From: Polaromonas sp.
Lineage (GTDB): Bacteria; Pseudomonadota; Gammaproteobacteria; Burkholderiales; Burkholderiaceae_C
Assembly (NCBI RefSeq): GCF_029945895.1
Contig: NZ_JAQSDL010000037.1
Span: forward strand, 1 to 50,035
DNA: 50,035 nucleotides
Direction of reading: 5' to 3'
Notes under the pieces: model-generated
Seen by the model: the letters and a program-made list of their open reading frames with translations, nothing else
Told to the model about the DNA's origin: nothing
Database searches by the model: none
Made by a program: the position numbers and the translations under genes
In this document: positions 1 to 8,755 of the stretch, piece by piece
How positions within the stretch are numbered: position 1 is the first letter of the stretch
Layout of the letters: every line of letters begins with the position of its first letter

Positions 1-797
1 ACCAGGCGGTCCCAGTAGTAGTGGCCGACCTCGTGGCGGAAGTGGCCCAGCAAGGTGCGGTAAGGCTCATGCATGGCCTTGCGTGTGGCCTCGCGCGTGG
101 CGTCGTCGGCTTCGTTGAGGTTGAGGGTGATCAAGCCGGTGTCGTGCCCGGTCATGATGTGCGGGCCGAAATCGGGTGAACGCAGAAAGTCGAACATCAG
201 GCCGTGCTCGGGGTCTTCACTCGTGCGCGAGGCCACCGGCAGGCCCAGCACCAGCAGGGCTGACACCAGGCGCCGCTTGGCCAGCTCGATGTTGCCCCAC
301 AGTTCGCCGTTGTCCGGGTGCGCCGGGTCATTCAGGTCGGGAATCGTGCGGTTGAGGCGGCAGGCCTGGCACAGGAGCAGCTGCGTATCGTTCGGGCTGA
401 CCGGCACCAGCCAGTTGCAGGCCGCCGGGGTCTGCAGATTGGCGCAGCGCAGGTAAACCGCCGCAGGCGTGTCTGGCTGCCCGGCGCTGTCCGCCGCGGC
501 CTCGCCGCCACTCTCGGGCCGCCAGGCAACCCAGGTGTCGGGTTGCTCGCCCGGCATCAGGGGAAGCAGGCTGGCCTGGGCCGGGTCATAACCCAGCGCC
601 GTGCCGCAGGCCAGGCAGGTGCTGTTCCTGAAAAAAACCGGGCTGCCGCACTGGCAGTGGTAGGCACGGCCGGCCAGACGCGGCAAATGGGCGGGGGCAG
701 AGGAAGGGCTGTCGTTCAACAAGGGGTTTCTCAAAGCGCCTGGCGCGGTGGACAAGGGCGAAAGGCCGGGCGGGCCGGTTGGGGCCGCGGGGGCCAT
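1..797 (-). CDS. Zinc-ribbon, HExxH-type putative metallopeptidase (3' part missing)
   Basis: The reading frame runs off the left edge, so only about the first 265 codons are present. From ATG 797 it has a Pro/Ala-rich start, then a zinc ribbon (HCQCG and CLACG, about 20 residues apart), a second Cys cluster (YLRCA, ACNWL, LLCQACRLN), and near the window edge HFRHEVGHYYWDRL, which contains the HExxH zinc-protease signature. This architecture matches the bacterial family of putative zinc-binding peptidases with an N-terminal zinc ribbon. No substrate is established that I know of. The ATG at 797 has a purine-rich stretch immediately upstream. A TTG start at 720, closer to the conserved ribbon, is a real alternative. 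It is divergent from the tautomerase gene. Confidence 0.75.
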   Translation of the reverse strand, partial: MAPAAPTGPPGLSPLSTAPGALRNPLLNDSPSSAPAHLPRLAGRAYHCQCGSPVFFRNSTCLACGTALGYDPAQASLLPLMPGEQPDTWVAWRPESGGEAAADSAGQPDTPAAVYLRCANLQTPAACNWLVPVSPNDTQLLLCQACRLNRTIPDLNDPAHPDNGELWGNIELAKRRLVSALLVLGLPVASRTSEDPEHGLMFDFLRSPDFGPHIMTGHDTGLITLNLNEADDATREATRKAMHEPYRTLLGHFRHEVGHYYWDRL

Positions 798-940
798 CTC
801 CCCTGGAGTTTCCCACGTTCGCCGGATGGCCGGGCGCCCGCCCGCCTTGTCCTTCTGTCAGTCTTTGCCGACAAAAACCGCATGCACGCGCCGGCCTTTT
901 ATCATCAGGGGGCCGGTTCAAATCAATTCAAAGGAAAACC

Positions 941-1132
941 ATGCCCACCTACCACGTCGAAATGATGGAAGGCCGCACCATCGAGCAGAAGAAAAAGCTG
1001 GTCGCCGAGATCACCCGTGTCAGTGTAGAGATCCTGGGCGGCGTGCCCGATTCGGTGGACGTGATCATCACCGACATCAAGCGCGAGAACTGGTCCACCG
1101 GCGGCAAGCTCTGGTCCGAACCGCGCGACTGA
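941..1132 (+). CDS. 4-oxalocrotonate tautomerase family protein
   Basis: A 63-residue protein starting MPTYHVEMMEGR. After Met removal Pro becomes the N-terminus, the catalytic base of 4-OT-type tautomerases, and the length matches the 60-70 residues of the short-chain 4-OT subfamily. Such enzymes interconvert enol and keto forms of small carboxylates and assemble as hexamers of small subunits in the cytoplasm. The true substrate cannot be read from the sequence. AAGGAAAACC lies just before ATG 941 and gives a good ribosome binding site. The MFS pump gene starts 37 bases downstream on the same strand, so the two may be co-transcribed. Confidence 0.88.
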   Translation: MPTYHVEMMEGRTIEQKKKLVAEITRVSVEILGGVPDSVDVIITDIKRENWSTGGKLWSEPRD

Positions 1133-1169
1133 TGACCTTTCGCTCCGCCGCAACAGAACAAAGCCGGCC

Positions 1170-2636
1170 TTGAGCAGTCCTTCCACGCTGGACGAGATGC
1201 AGGCGCGTTACGGCGCGCGTTACCGCTGGCTGCTGCTGCTCTCGGTGATGACGGGCACGATGGCCTCCATCATGTCCTCGACCATCGTCAACGTGGCGAT
1301 TCCCGACATGAGCCAGCATTTCACCCTGGGCCAGGAACGGGCGCAGTGGGTCACCTCTGGCTTCATGGTGGCGATGACGGTCTCCATGCTGACCACCCCC
1401 TGGCTGCTGGCACGCTACGGCTACCGCCGCACCTATGTGGGCACCATGCTGCTGCTGCTGGCCGGCGGCATCGTCGGCGGCTTTGCCAACAGCTTTGCGC
1501 TGGTGCTGGGCGCGCGCGTGGCCGAGGGCCTGGCGGCCGGCGTGGTGCAGCCGATTCCGGCCATCATCATCATGCGGGCGTTTGCGCCGCACGAACAGGG
1601 GCGCGCCTCCGGCATCTTCGGCATGGGTGTGGTGCTGGCGCCGGCCATCGGTCCCAGCCTGGGCGGCGTGCTGGTCGACCTGTTCGGCTGGCGCTCGATT
1701 TTTTTCATGGTGATCCCGTTTTGCCTGGCCTCGTTGTGGATGGCTTACCGCTATGTGCCGGTCACCTCCCCCGGCGGCGTGGCGCCGAACCGCAAGGGCG
1801 CCACCCTGGACTGGCGCGGCCTGCTGCTGGGCGGCGCCGGTACCCTGTGCCTGCTCAACGGCATGGTGGCGCTGCATGGCGGTTCGGTGCTGGAAGCTGC
1901 CCTGCTGCTGGGCGGGGCGGCGCTGGCGCTGGTGGTCTTTCTGGCCTGGCAGCGACGCATGTCCGCCACCGGGCGCGAGCCGCTGATGAACCTGGCGCTG
2001 TTCGACTACCGGACTTTTGCGATGGGCAGCATCGTGGCCTTCATTTACGGCACGGCGCTGTTCGGCTCCACCTACCTGCTGCCGGTCTACATGCAGCTCG
2101 GGCTGGGCCTGTCGGCCTCTTATGTCGGCACCATTTTGCTGCCCGCCGGTTTTGTGCTGGCCGTCACGATTGCGCTGGTGGGCCGGCTGGCCGACCGCCA
2201 ACCCACCTACCTGCTGGTGAGCATCGGGCTGGCACTGCTGGCGCTGTCGTTTGCACTGATGCTGACCGTGACGCTGACCAGCGCCATCTGGGTGCTGGTG
2301 CTCTGGGCCATCCTGGGCCGCATCGGGCTGGGCTTCATCCTTCCTTCGCTCAATCTCGGCTCATTGCGGGCGCTGGACCACAGCCTGATTTCCCAGGGCT
2401 CGAGCGCCATCAACTTCGTGCGCATGCTGGGCGGCGCCATCGGGGTGAGCCTGTGCGGCATCGTCCTGGAATGGCGGCTGGCGGTGCATGGCGATTCGCT
2501 GACGCAGGCCGCGACCAGCCCTGCGCGGCTGGCCGCCTTCAACGAGGCCTTCATGATGCTGGCGGCACTGTGCGCGCTGGCGCTGGTGGCCGCATGGCGG
2601 CTGCGTGAAGTTCCCACCCCTCAAAACACTGCCTGA
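1170..2636 (+). CDS. MFS drug/H+ antiporter, DHA2 (EmrB/QacA) type
   Basis: A 488-residue, strongly hydrophobic protein with about 14 predicted membrane segments. The first segment carries MASIMSSTIVNVAIPDM, the DHA2 motif around the conserved D-x-T(I)VNVA(L)P stretch, followed by QWVTSGFMVAM and an RxGYRR loop (motif A region). Length and topology match EmrB-like inner-membrane proton antiporters, usually exporting hydrophobic compounds. No EmrA-type adaptor gene is adjacent, so it may work alone. The longest frame begins with TTG at 1170. An ATG at 1197 is also possible and neither has a strong Shine-Dalgarno sequence. Only 3 bases separate its stop from the next gene, suggesting co-transcription. 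Confidence 0.85.
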   Translation: MSSPSTLDEMQARYGARYRWLLLLSVMTGTMASIMSSTIVNVAIPDMSQHFTLGQERAQWVTSGFMVAMTVSMLTTPWLLARYGYRRTYVGTMLLLLAGGIVGGFANSFALVLGARVAEGLAAGVVQPIPAIIIMRAFAPHEQGRASGIFGMGVVLAPAIGPSLGGVLVDLFGWRSIFFMVIPFCLASLWMAYRYVPVTSPGGVAPNRKGATLDWRGLLLGGAGTLCLLNGMVALHGGSVLEAALLLGGAALALVVFLAWQRRMSATGREPLMNLALFDYRTFAMGSIVAFIYGTALFGSTYLLPVYMQLGLGLSASYVGTILLPAGFVLAVTIALVGRLADRQPTYLLVSIGLALLALSFALMLTVTLTSAIWVLVLWAILGRIGLGFILPSLNLGSLRALDHSLISQGSSAINFVRMLGGAIGVSLCGIVLEWRLAVHGDSLTQAATSPARLAAFNEAFMMLAALCALALVAAWRLREVPTPQNTA

Positions 2637-2639
2637 ACC

Positions 2640-3434
2640 ATGTGCCAACTTCTTGGAATGAACTGCAACACGCCGACCGACGTGACCTTCAGCTTCAGCG
2701 GTTTTGCGCAACGCGGCGGCAACACCGGCGAACACACCGACGGCTGGGGCATCGCTTTTTTTGAAGGCCATGGTGACCCGGGCAAGGACGGCTGCGACAA
2801 GGGCCTGCGCCATTTTGTCGATCACCAGTCCGCCTGCGAATCACCCGTGGCCGAGCTGATACGGCGCTACCCGATCAAGAGCCGCAACGTCATTGCGCAC
2901 ATCCGCAAGGCTACGCAGGGCCGGGTGGCACTGGAAAACTGCCACCCCTTCGTGCGTGAGCTCTGGGGCCGCTACTGGGTCTTCGCGCACAACGGCGACC
3001 TCAAGGATTTTTCACCGCGCCTGCACGGCAGCTTCCGGCCGGTGGGTTCGACCGACAGTGAACGCGCCTTTTGCTGGATCATGCAGGAGCTGGCCAAATC
3101 GCACGCGGGTGTGCCCAGCGTGGGTGAGCTGACCCTGACCCTGCGCGAACTGGCCGCGCAGATAGCCCCCCATGGCACCTTCAACTTTTTACTCGGCAAC
3201 GGCCAGGCCTTGTGGGCCCATGCCTCAACCAGCCTGTATTACGTGGAGCGCAAGCACCCGTTTGCGCACGCCACGCTCAGCGACGAAGACCTCAGCGTGA
3301 ACTTCGCCGAACACACGCAGCCGACCGACCGCGTTGCGGTGGTGGTGACGGCGCCCCTGACCACCAATGAACACTGGGTTGCCTTTGCGCCGGGCGAACT
3401 CAAGGTGTTTGTCGGCGGCGCCCTGCACACCTGA
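2640..3434 (+). CDS. Class II glutamine amidotransferase (YafJ-like)
   Basis: A 264-residue protein starting MCQLLGMNCN, so Cys2 is exposed as the N-terminal nucleophile of Ntn-type glutamine amidotransferases after Met removal. GGNTGEHTDGWGIAFF, RNVIAHIRKATQG and FAHNGDLKDF are the conserved glutaminase-site blocks of the YafJ/EgtC-like family. The protein has no synthetase domain, so it is a stand-alone amidase of unknown acceptor. Only 3 bases separate it from the MFS gene. It converges with gshB, and the 62-base gap holds a hairpin repeat that could end both transcripts. Confidence 0.88.
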   Translation: MCQLLGMNCNTPTDVTFSFSGFAQRGGNTGEHTDGWGIAFFEGHGDPGKDGCDKGLRHFVDHQSACESPVAELIRRYPIKSRNVIAHIRKATQGRVALENCHPFVRELWGRYWVFAHNGDLKDFSPRLHGSFRPVGSTDSERAFCWIMQELAKSHAGVPSVGELTLTLRELAAQIAPHGTFNFLLGNGQALWAHASTSLYYVERKHPFAHATLSDEDLSVNFAEHTQPTDRVAVVVTAPLTTNEHWVAFAPGELKVFVGGALHT

Positions 3435-3440
3435 TTTGCC

Positions 3441-3494
3441 ACAAAAACAGGAGCTGCTGGCGCAGACAGGACAAGGGCTAGAGCCTGTTTTTAT
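3441..3494 (+). terminator. Hairpin repeat copy A; likely bidirectional terminator
   Basis: The arms AAAAACAGG (3443-3451) and CCTGTTTTT (3484-3492) are perfect inverted repeats between the convergent amidotransferase and gshB genes. The A-tract and T-tract at the two ends would give a U-run in either direction. The interior (AGCTGCTGGCGC ... AAGGGCTAGAG) matches the short repeat family seen seven more times in this window. Confidence 0.7.
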
Positions 3495-3496
3495 GC

Positions 3497-4438
3497 TCAG
3501 ATGGCGGCTTCAAGGGCATCGACGAACATCGCCGCCACGTCGAAGCCGGTCTGGTCGAAAATTTCCTGGAAGCAGGTCGGGCTGGTCACGTTGATTTCGG
3601 TCACGCAGTCGCCGATCACGTCCACACCGGCCAGCAGCAGGCCGCGGCTGTGCAGGATGGGACCCAGCGCTTCGGCGATCTCGCAGTCACGCGCCGACAG
3701 GGGCAGCGCCACCCCTTTGCCGCCGGCCGCCAGGTTGCCGCGCACCTCGCTGCCCTGCGGGATACGCGCCAGGCTGAAAGGCACATAGCGGCCGCCGATG
3801 ATGAGCACACGTTTGTCGCCCTTGACGATCTCGGGCAGGAACTTCTGCACCATCAGGCTTTGCGCGCCGTGGCGGTTCAGCGTTTCGGTGATGGAGCCCA
3901 GGTTCAGGCCGTCCGGTCCAACGCGGAAGATGCCCATGCCGCCCATCCCGTCGAGCGGCTTGAGGATGATGTCCTGGTGTTCGGCATGGAAACGCTTGAT
4001 GTCCTCGGGGTCGCGCGTCACCAGCGTGGGGCCGATGAACTGCGGGAACTCCATGATGGCGAGTTTCTCGGGATGGTCGCGCAGCGCGCGCGGCTTGTTG
4101 AAAACCCGGGCACCGTCGCGCTCGGCCTGCTCGAGCAGGTGGGTGGCGTAGAAGTACTCGCTGTCAAAAGGCGGGTCCTTGCGCATCAGGATGGCGTCGA
4201 ACTCTTTCAGCGCGACCTGGCGCGTGCCGCGCTCGGTGAACCAGTCCTGCGCGTCACCCGTGAGCGTGATGTCGCGCACATGGGCCATCACGGGGGCACC
4301 GCGCTGCCACATCAGGTCCTGCTGCTCGCAGGCGCTGATCTGGTGGCCGCGCCGCTGCGCCTCGCGCATCATCGCAAAGGTGGTGTCCTTGTAGATCTTG
4401 AAAGAGGCCAGCGGATCGGCAATGAAGAGAATGTTCAT
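3497..4438 (-). CDS. gshB: Glutathione synthase
   Basis: A 313-residue ATP-grasp enzyme that joins gamma-glutamylcysteine and glycine to make glutathione in the cytoplasm. The N-terminus MNILFIADPLASFKIYKDTT is typical of GshB (binding of the dipeptide substrate). The ATP-grasp core shows DIILKPLDGMGGMGIFRV (flexible glycine-rich loop) and near the C-terminus the metal/substrate block DVIGDCVTEINVTSPTCFQE. Length is normal for the family (about 315). gshA lies 4.3 kb upstream on the same strand, with benE and kup between. No strong Shine-Dalgarno is visible before ATG 4438. Confidence 0.96.
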   Translation of the reverse strand: MNILFIADPLASFKIYKDTTFAMMREAQRRGHQISACEQQDLMWQRGAPVMAHVRDITLTGDAQDWFTERGTRQVALKEFDAILMRKDPPFDSEYFYATHLLEQAERDGARVFNKPRALRDHPEKLAIMEFPQFIGPTLVTRDPEDIKRFHAEHQDIILKPLDGMGGMGIFRVGPDGLNLGSITETLNRHGAQSLMVQKFLPEIVKGDKRVLIIGGRYVPFSLARIPQGSEVRGNLAAGGKGVALPLSARDCEIAEALGPILHSRGLLLAGVDVIGDCVTEINVTSPTCFQEIFDQTGFDVAAMFVDALEAAI

Positions 4439-4473
4439 GAACGGGGTCCATCAGTAAAGGGGGGGGTGACTGC

Positions 4474-5673
4474 TCAGGCAGTGCGCTGCCGGTATTGTTG
4501 TACAAATAGCGCCATCGCGCCGGCCGCCACGCCCCAGAAGGCCGAGCCAATGCCGGCAATGGCCACGCCCGACAGCGTGACCAGAAAAGTGATAAGCGCC
4601 GCTTCCCGGTGCGACTCGTCGCGCACGGCCTGCGCCAGGCCGCTGCCTATCGTGCCCAGCAAGGCCAGCCCGGCAATCGCGACCACCAGTTCCCTGGGGA
4701 AAGCCGTCAGCAGCCCGGTGACCGCCGCGCCAAAGATACCGATCACGACATAAATGGCGCCACAGGCCACCGCCGCGGTGTAACGCTTGCGCGGGTCCTC
4801 GTGCGCTTCGGGGCCCATGCAGATGGCGGCGGTGATGGCGCTGAGGTTCAGCGCAAACGCGCCAAACGGCGCGAGCACCAGCGACGCCAGACCCGTGAGC
4901 GTGATGACCTTGGACACCGGGATGCCGCCGTCCGGTGCATCCGGCCCGTACCCCGCCGCACGAATGGCCGCCACACCGGGAAGGTTTTGCGAGGCCATGG
5001 TCACCACAAACAGCGGCAGCGCCAGACTCACCACCGCAGCCAGCGTGAACTGCGGCGCGACAAACACGGGCCGGGCAAAAGAGAAGTTCATGGCCGTCCA
5101 GGCCATCTCGCCACGCGCGGCGACGAACACAATGGCGCCGAACAGCGTCAACACCACCGCGTAGCGCGGCATGAAACGTCTACCCAGCAGATAGACCGAC
5201 AGCATCAGCAGCACCAGCGGCAAGGCCGTCTGCGCCGCGGCAAAAGCCTGCAGACCGAAGCGCGCCAGCACGCCGGCCAGCAAGGCCGAGGCAATCGCCA
5301 TCGGGATGCGGTTCATGAGCTTCTCAAACCAGCCGGTCACGCCAAACAGCGTGATCAGCGCCGCACTCACCATGAAAGCCGCCACCGCCTCACCCATCGA
5401 AAACCCGCCGGCCAGCCCCGCCGTCGCCAGCACCGCCGCGCCCGGTGTGGACCAGGCCACCATGACCGGCTTTTTCAGCCACAACGAAGGAATCGCGGAA
5501 CACAGCCCCATACCCCAGCCCAGCGCCCACATCCAGGAGCTGATCTGCTCCGGCGTGGCGTTGAAGGCCTGCGCCGCCTGGAAAACAATGGCCACCGAAC
5601 TCGTGAAGCCGACCAGGACGGCGACAAAGCCGGCGGTGAAGGCGGAGAGGTTGAGGTCTTTGAAGAATTGCAT
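4474..5673 (-). CDS. benE: BenE family benzoate/H+ symporter-like transporter
   Basis: A 399-residue inner-membrane protein with about 12 hydrophobic segments. FTAGFVAVLVGFTSSVAIVF at the N-terminus, MVAWSTPGAAVLAT, and GAFALNLSAITAAICMG are characteristic of the BenE family, described as aromatic acid/proton symporters. No benzoate degradation genes are nearby, so the substrate is uncertain. I chose ATG 5673 (MQFFKDLNLSAF) because the longer open frame upstream is made of the repeat element, not of BenE-like sequence. The gene lies 35 bases upstream of gshB on the same strand and may be read with it. Confidence 0.85.
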   Translation of the reverse strand: MQFFKDLNLSAFTAGFVAVLVGFTSSVAIVFQAAQAFNATPEQISSWMWALGWGMGLCSAIPSLWLKKPVMVAWSTPGAAVLATAGLAGGFSMGEAVAAFMVSAALITLFGVTGWFEKLMNRIPMAIASALLAGVLARFGLQAFAAAQTALPLVLLMLSVYLLGRRFMPRYAVVLTLFGAIVFVAARGEMAWTAMNFSFARPVFVAPQFTLAAVVSLALPLFVVTMASQNLPGVAAIRAAGYGPDAPDGGIPVSKVITLTGLASLVLAPFGAFALNLSAITAAICMGPEAHEDPRKRYTAAVACGAIYVVIGIFGAAVTGLLTAFPRELVVAIAGLALLGTIGSGLAQAVRDESHREAALITFLVTLSGVAIAGIGSAFWGVAAGAMALFVQQYRQRTA

Positions 5674-5778
5674 GTGGAGATTTTGGCAGGCCTGAGATTG
5701 GGCGAAGGGTGGAAGCCATGCCTGCTTCGATTGCCCCCGGATTGCCAGCAAGCCGGGTCTCGCCCCGGCGGGCGAGGT

Positions 5779-5975
5779 ACTTTTCTTTGCGTCGCCAAAG
5801 AAAAGTACCCAAAAGAAAGGCGACCCGATGGTCTGGGTCCCCTGCGCTACGCTCCGGGGCAACCTGCGGTGCTCGACAAAAGCGGGGTCTCGCTCGAACT
5901 CGGCTTCGCCTCAGACAATCGCGAGCCCTGACCCGCTTTTGCCTGCGCTCCTCGGCCCAGCCCGACGGGTTGGGG
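5779..5975 (+). repeat. Left arm of large inverted repeat
   Basis: Begins GTACTTTTCTTTGCGTCGCC, itself a hairpin with GGCGACGC-like ends, and continues through CCCTGCGCTACGCTCCGGG, GGTGCTCG, CTCGCTCGAACTCG and CTGCGCTCCTCGGC. The same blocks recur in the same order on the opposite strand at 6262-6068. I recognise this type as a multicopy non-coding repeat of beta- and gammaproteobacterial chromosomes, often mis-annotated as small Arg-rich proteins. Confidence 0.75.
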
Positions 5976-6067
5976 GGGAAGAATACGGATGCGGGGAGGC
6001 GAGGATGCGCAAAGCGCGTCCTCGCCGGAGCCCGACTGCGTACCCGAATCCGAACCCGCTCCCGACC

Positions 6068-6262
6068 CCCCCACCCTTCTGGCTGCGCCGAGGAGCGCAG
6101 GTCCAGCCGGATCAGGGCGAGCGATTGTTTGAGCGTAGCGAGTTCGAGCTCGACCCCGGCTGGACCGAGCACCGGAGGTTGCCCGTAGCGAAGCGCAGGG
6201 ACGCAGACAGCAGGGGCGCCTTTTTCTTTGCTTACTTTCTTTTTGGCGACGCAAAAAGAAAG
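6068..6262 (-). repeat. Right arm of large inverted repeat
   Basis: Read on the minus strand it begins CACTTTCTTTTTGCGTCGCC and contains TCCCTGCGCTTCGCTACGGG, CAACCTCCGGTGCTCGG, GAGCTCGAACTCGCTACGC and CTGCGCTCCTCGGC, block for block the left arm. The two arms face each other across about 90 bp and could fold into a long imperfect cruciform or RNA stem. Confidence 0.75.
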
Positions 6263-6397
6263 TGAGTTGCCGCCGGGCAACCCCCGGCTTGCTGGCAGAC
6301 CACGATACCCAGAGCAACACCAGGAGTCAGCAAACATGGCCCCCGGATCGGAGTCCGGGGCAGGCTCTTCAAGTCCGGGATGACAGGCGCGGGGGTG

Positions 6398-6458
6398 AAT
6401 TTAGCTATAAATTCAATAGCAGCTTGCGATTACAAGGCAAGGGCTGCAGCCCTAAAAC
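6398..6458 (+). repeat. Short repeat family, copy B
   Basis: Carries TAGCTATAAATTCAATAGC followed by AGCTTGCG and AAGGGCTGCAGCCCTAAAA, the pattern shared by the eight copies in this window. It lies directly downstream of kup (stop 6466), where its AGGGCTGCAGCCCT palindrome may help end the kup transcript. Confidence 0.7.
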
Positions 6459-6465
6459 ACCAGGA

Positions 6466-8364
6466 TCAGATCTCGATCTTGCTGCCCAGCTCCACCACCG
6501 AGTTGTTCGGCAGGTTGAGGAAGTCCGCCGCGCCGCTGGCGTTGTGGTGCATCTGCGCAAACAGCTTCTCGCGCCACTGTGCCATGCCGCTGCCAATGGT
6601 GGGCACCACCACATCGCGCGAGAGGAAATAGCTGGTGGTCATGACTTCCAGTTCGCAGCCGCGTGTGCGCATCTGCTCGAGCGCCTTGGGCAGGTCCGGG
6701 TCGTTCTTGAAACCGTAGTGGATCACCACCTGCCAGCAGTTGTGGCCCAGCGACTCGATGGACAGGCGTTTGTCCAGGCCGATCCAGGGCACCTCGTGGC
6801 TGCGCACGGTGACAAACAGGTTCTGCGCGTGCAGCACCTTGTTGTGCTTGAGGTTGTGCAGCAGCGCATTGGGCACAGCGCCCGGCTCGGCGGTCAGGAA
6901 CACGGCCGTCCCTTCAACGCGCGCCGGCGGGCTGACAAACACCGCTTCCAGAAAACTCGGCAGGTCGATGGCATCGGCCCGGAGCTTCTGATTGAGCAGC
7001 GCACGGCCCTGCTTCCACGTCATCATGATGGTGAACATGACCACGCCGATCAGCACCGGGAACCAGCCGCCGGCGACAAACTTCAGCGCGTTGGAAGTGA
7101 AGAACATCAGGTCCACGACGAAGAAGATGCCTGTTGCGCCGACACACAGGGCCAGCGGCAGCTTCCATCTGTAGCGGATCACGAAGAAGGTCAGCACGGT
7201 CGTGATCAGCATGTCGGTGGTCACCGCGATGCCGTAGGCGGACGCCAGGTTGGTCGAGTTCTTGAACAGCGCCACCGCCACCACGATGGCCGCAAACAGC
7301 GACCAGTTCACCGCCGGAATGTAGACCTGGCCGGTTTCATGCACCGAGGTGTGGCGGATCTGCATGCGCGGCAGGTAGCCCAGCTGTATGGCCTGCTTGC
7401 TGACCGAAAAGGCAGCGGACAGCAGCGCCTGGGAAGCAATCACCGTGGCGGCGGTCGCCAGGATCACCAGCGGCACCAGCGCCCACTTGGGCGCCATCAG
7501 GTAAAACGGATTGGCGACCGATTCGGGGGTGTAGATCAGCATCGCACCCTGGCCGAAATAGTTGATCAGCAGCGCCGGCATGACGAGGGCAAACCAGGCC
7601 ATGCGGATCGGCTTCTTGCCGAAGTGGCCGAGATCGGCATACAGCGCCTCCGCGCCCGTGACACACAGCACCAGCGCGCCGAGCAGGACAAACGTGATGC
7701 CCGGGTGCTGGAAGATGAAACGCAGCGCATGGTGCGGGCTGACGGCGCCCAGCACCTCGGGGTGGGCCCAGATGTGCGGGACGCCCAGTACCGCGATGGT
7801 GACAAACCAGACGGCGCAGATCGGACCGAAAAAGCGGCCTATGCCGGCGGTGCCGTTCTTCTGCACATAAAACAGGCCGAAGATCACCACCAGGGCGAGC
7901 GGCATGACGTAGGGCTTGAAAGCCGGCGAAAGCAGTTCCAGGCCCTCAACCGCGGAAAGCACCGAAATCGCCGGCGTGATGACACCGTCACCATAAAAAA
8001 TCGCCGTGCCGAAGATGCCCACGCCCAGCAGCCAGCGCCGCAGCCGGGGCTTGTCATTGACCGCATTGGTGGCCAGCGCCAGCATGGCGATCAGCCCGCC
8101 CTCGCCGTTGTTGTCGGCGCGCAGGATCAGCGTGACGTATTTCAGGGAGACGATGACGGTGATGGTCCAGAACACCATCGACAGCAAGCCATAGATGTTG
8201 TCCGGCGTCAGGGGCACGTAACCGGATTCGAAGACGACCTTCAGGGCATACAGAACGCTGGTGCCAATGTCGCCGTAAACAATACCGATGGCGCCCAGGG
8301 TGAGCGCCGCAAGAGATGATTTTTTTCTGGACACAAAAAAAATTCTCGCGGCGGCCGGGGTCAT
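6466..8364 (-). CDS. kup: Kup (TrkD) family K+ uptake protein
   Basis: A 632-residue inner-membrane potassium/proton symporter. [20 protein letters not shown] near the N-terminus is the KUP/HAK signature, followed by about 12 membrane segments and a C-terminal hydrophilic domain of about 170 residues, all normal for the family. The longest frame starts at ATG 8364. A GTG at 8334 would give the more typical start (V)[16 protein letters not shown] and is equally plausible. A perfect 17-bp palindrome lies 104 bp upstream of ATG 8364. The gene sits between gshA and benE-gshB on the same strand. Confidence 0.94.
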   Translation of the reverse strand: MTPAAARIFFVSRKKSSLAALTLGAIGIVYGDIGTSVLYALKVVFESGYVPLTPDNIYGLLSMVFWTITVIVSLKYVTLILRADNNGEGGLIAMLALATNAVNDKPRLRRWLLGVGIFGTAIFYGDGVITPAISVLSAVEGLELLSPAFKPYVMPLALVVIFGLFYVQKNGTAGIGRFFGPICAVWFVTIAVLGVPHIWAHPEVLGAVSPHHALRFIFQHPGITFVLLGALVLCVTGAEALYADLGHFGKKPIRMAWFALVMPALLINYFGQGAMLIYTPESVANPFYLMAPKWALVPLVILATAATVIASQALLSAAFSVSKQAIQLGYLPRMQIRHTSVHETGQVYIPAVNWSLFAAIVVAVALFKNSTNLASAYGIAVTTDMLITTVLTFFVIRYRWKLPLALCVGATGIFFVVDLMFFTSNALKFVAGGWFPVLIGVVMFTIMMTWKQGRALLNQKLRADAIDLPSFLEAVFVSPPARVEGTAVFLTAEPGAVPNALLHNLKHNKVLHAQNLFVTVRSHEVPWIGLDKRLSIESLGHNCWQVVIHYGFKNDPDLPKALEQMRTRGCELEVMTTSYFLSRDVVVPTIGSGMAQWREKLFAQMHHNASGAADFLNLPNNSVVELGSKIEI

Positions 8365-8468
8365 GCTGGCCGCAACGACGAGAAAGGTTGTCTTGGGGAG
8401 TGCTATTTTGCGCCCGGTCCCGCCTTCGGCAAGTCAGCGCAAACCTCTAATCACCAGAATCCGGCATT

Positions 8469-8485
8469 TTGTTGCACTGCAACAA
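8469..8485. promoter_or_regulatory. Perfect palindrome TTGTTGCACTGCAACAA upstream of kup
   Basis: Eight-base arms around a single central base, 104 bp from the kup ATG at 8364. The TGCA-centred design resembles operators bound by dimeric regulators in Burkholderiales, for example the TGC(A)-rich sites reported for PhaR on phasin promoters. The identity of the binder is inference only. Confidence 0.5.
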
Positions 8486-8550
8486 CTTGTAACCGCGATG
8501 TGGCCTGCCCCGGCAAATACCGAAGCTGTCTGAAAGCGGGGCAGTCACTA

Positions 8551-8600
8551 TGTTTTTGATAGCTGTTTGTGCCCGCAGGACAAGGGCCGGAGGCCAAAAA
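8551..8600 (+). repeat. Short repeat family, copy C
   Basis: TTTTTGATAGCTGTTTGTGC followed by CCGCAGGACAAGGGCC and GGAGGCCAAAAA, the family pattern AGCTG-(N)GCGC-...-AAGGGC-GGAGGCC-A/T-run. It lies downstream of gshA. Confidence 0.7.
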
Positions 8601-8624
8601 CGCTGGCAAACCGTGATAACGCCG

Positions 8625-8755
8625 CGTGGCACGGTACGTCCCCATTCGCGGCCGCGGGCAGGCCGGCTTCGCCGGATGCCTCGCGGCGTCCCCTGGAAGG
8701 GGAAAAGGAACTACACGGAGCGCAGCGCAGTGAGGACGATAGGGGTGAGCCTAGT
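8625..8755 (-). repeat. GC-rich repeat family, degenerate copy
   Basis: Read on the minus strand it starts at the gshA stop (TAGGCTCACCCC), then CTGCGCTCCGTGTAGTTCC, a CCCCTTCCAGGGG hairpin and CATCCGGCGAAGCCGG, the same order as the copies at 39538, 42420 and 46003 but less similar. Confidence 0.5.

Larger units (their letters stand above)
5674..6465. other. 792-bp intergenic region filled by repeats
   Basis: No credible gene is present. Small open frames here (Arg/Ser-rich, such as RRQRKVPKRKATRW) are translations of repeat DNA. It holds two inverted copies of one element (about 5779-5975 and 6068-6262), a hairpin between them (GGCGAGGA near 6000 pairing with TCCTCGCC near 6030), a short hairpin CCCCGGA...TCCGGGG near 6342-6361 and one copy of the 55-bp family (6398-6458). 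Confidence 0.7.
8365..8750. other. 386-bp intergenic region between gshA and kup
   Basis: No gene is visible. It contains a 17-bp palindrome (8469-8485), one copy of the 55-bp repeat family (8551-8600) and a degenerate copy of the GC-rich repeat family (about 8625-8755, minus orientation) abutting the gshA stop codon. Confidence 0.65.

Noticed and set aside
1077..2201. Long Gln/His/Arg-rich frame opposite the MFS gene
   Set aside because: Antisense shadow of a convincing membrane protein.
5709..6337. Several Arg/Ser-rich small open frames between benE and kup
   Set aside because: They are translations of the inverted repeat, with no ribosome binding site or conserved start.
6262..8319. A long open frame (over 680 codons) on the plus strand opposite kup
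   Set aside because: It is the mirror of a clear Kup protein, rich in His/Arg/Gln with no domain; open because of the GC-rich codon bias.
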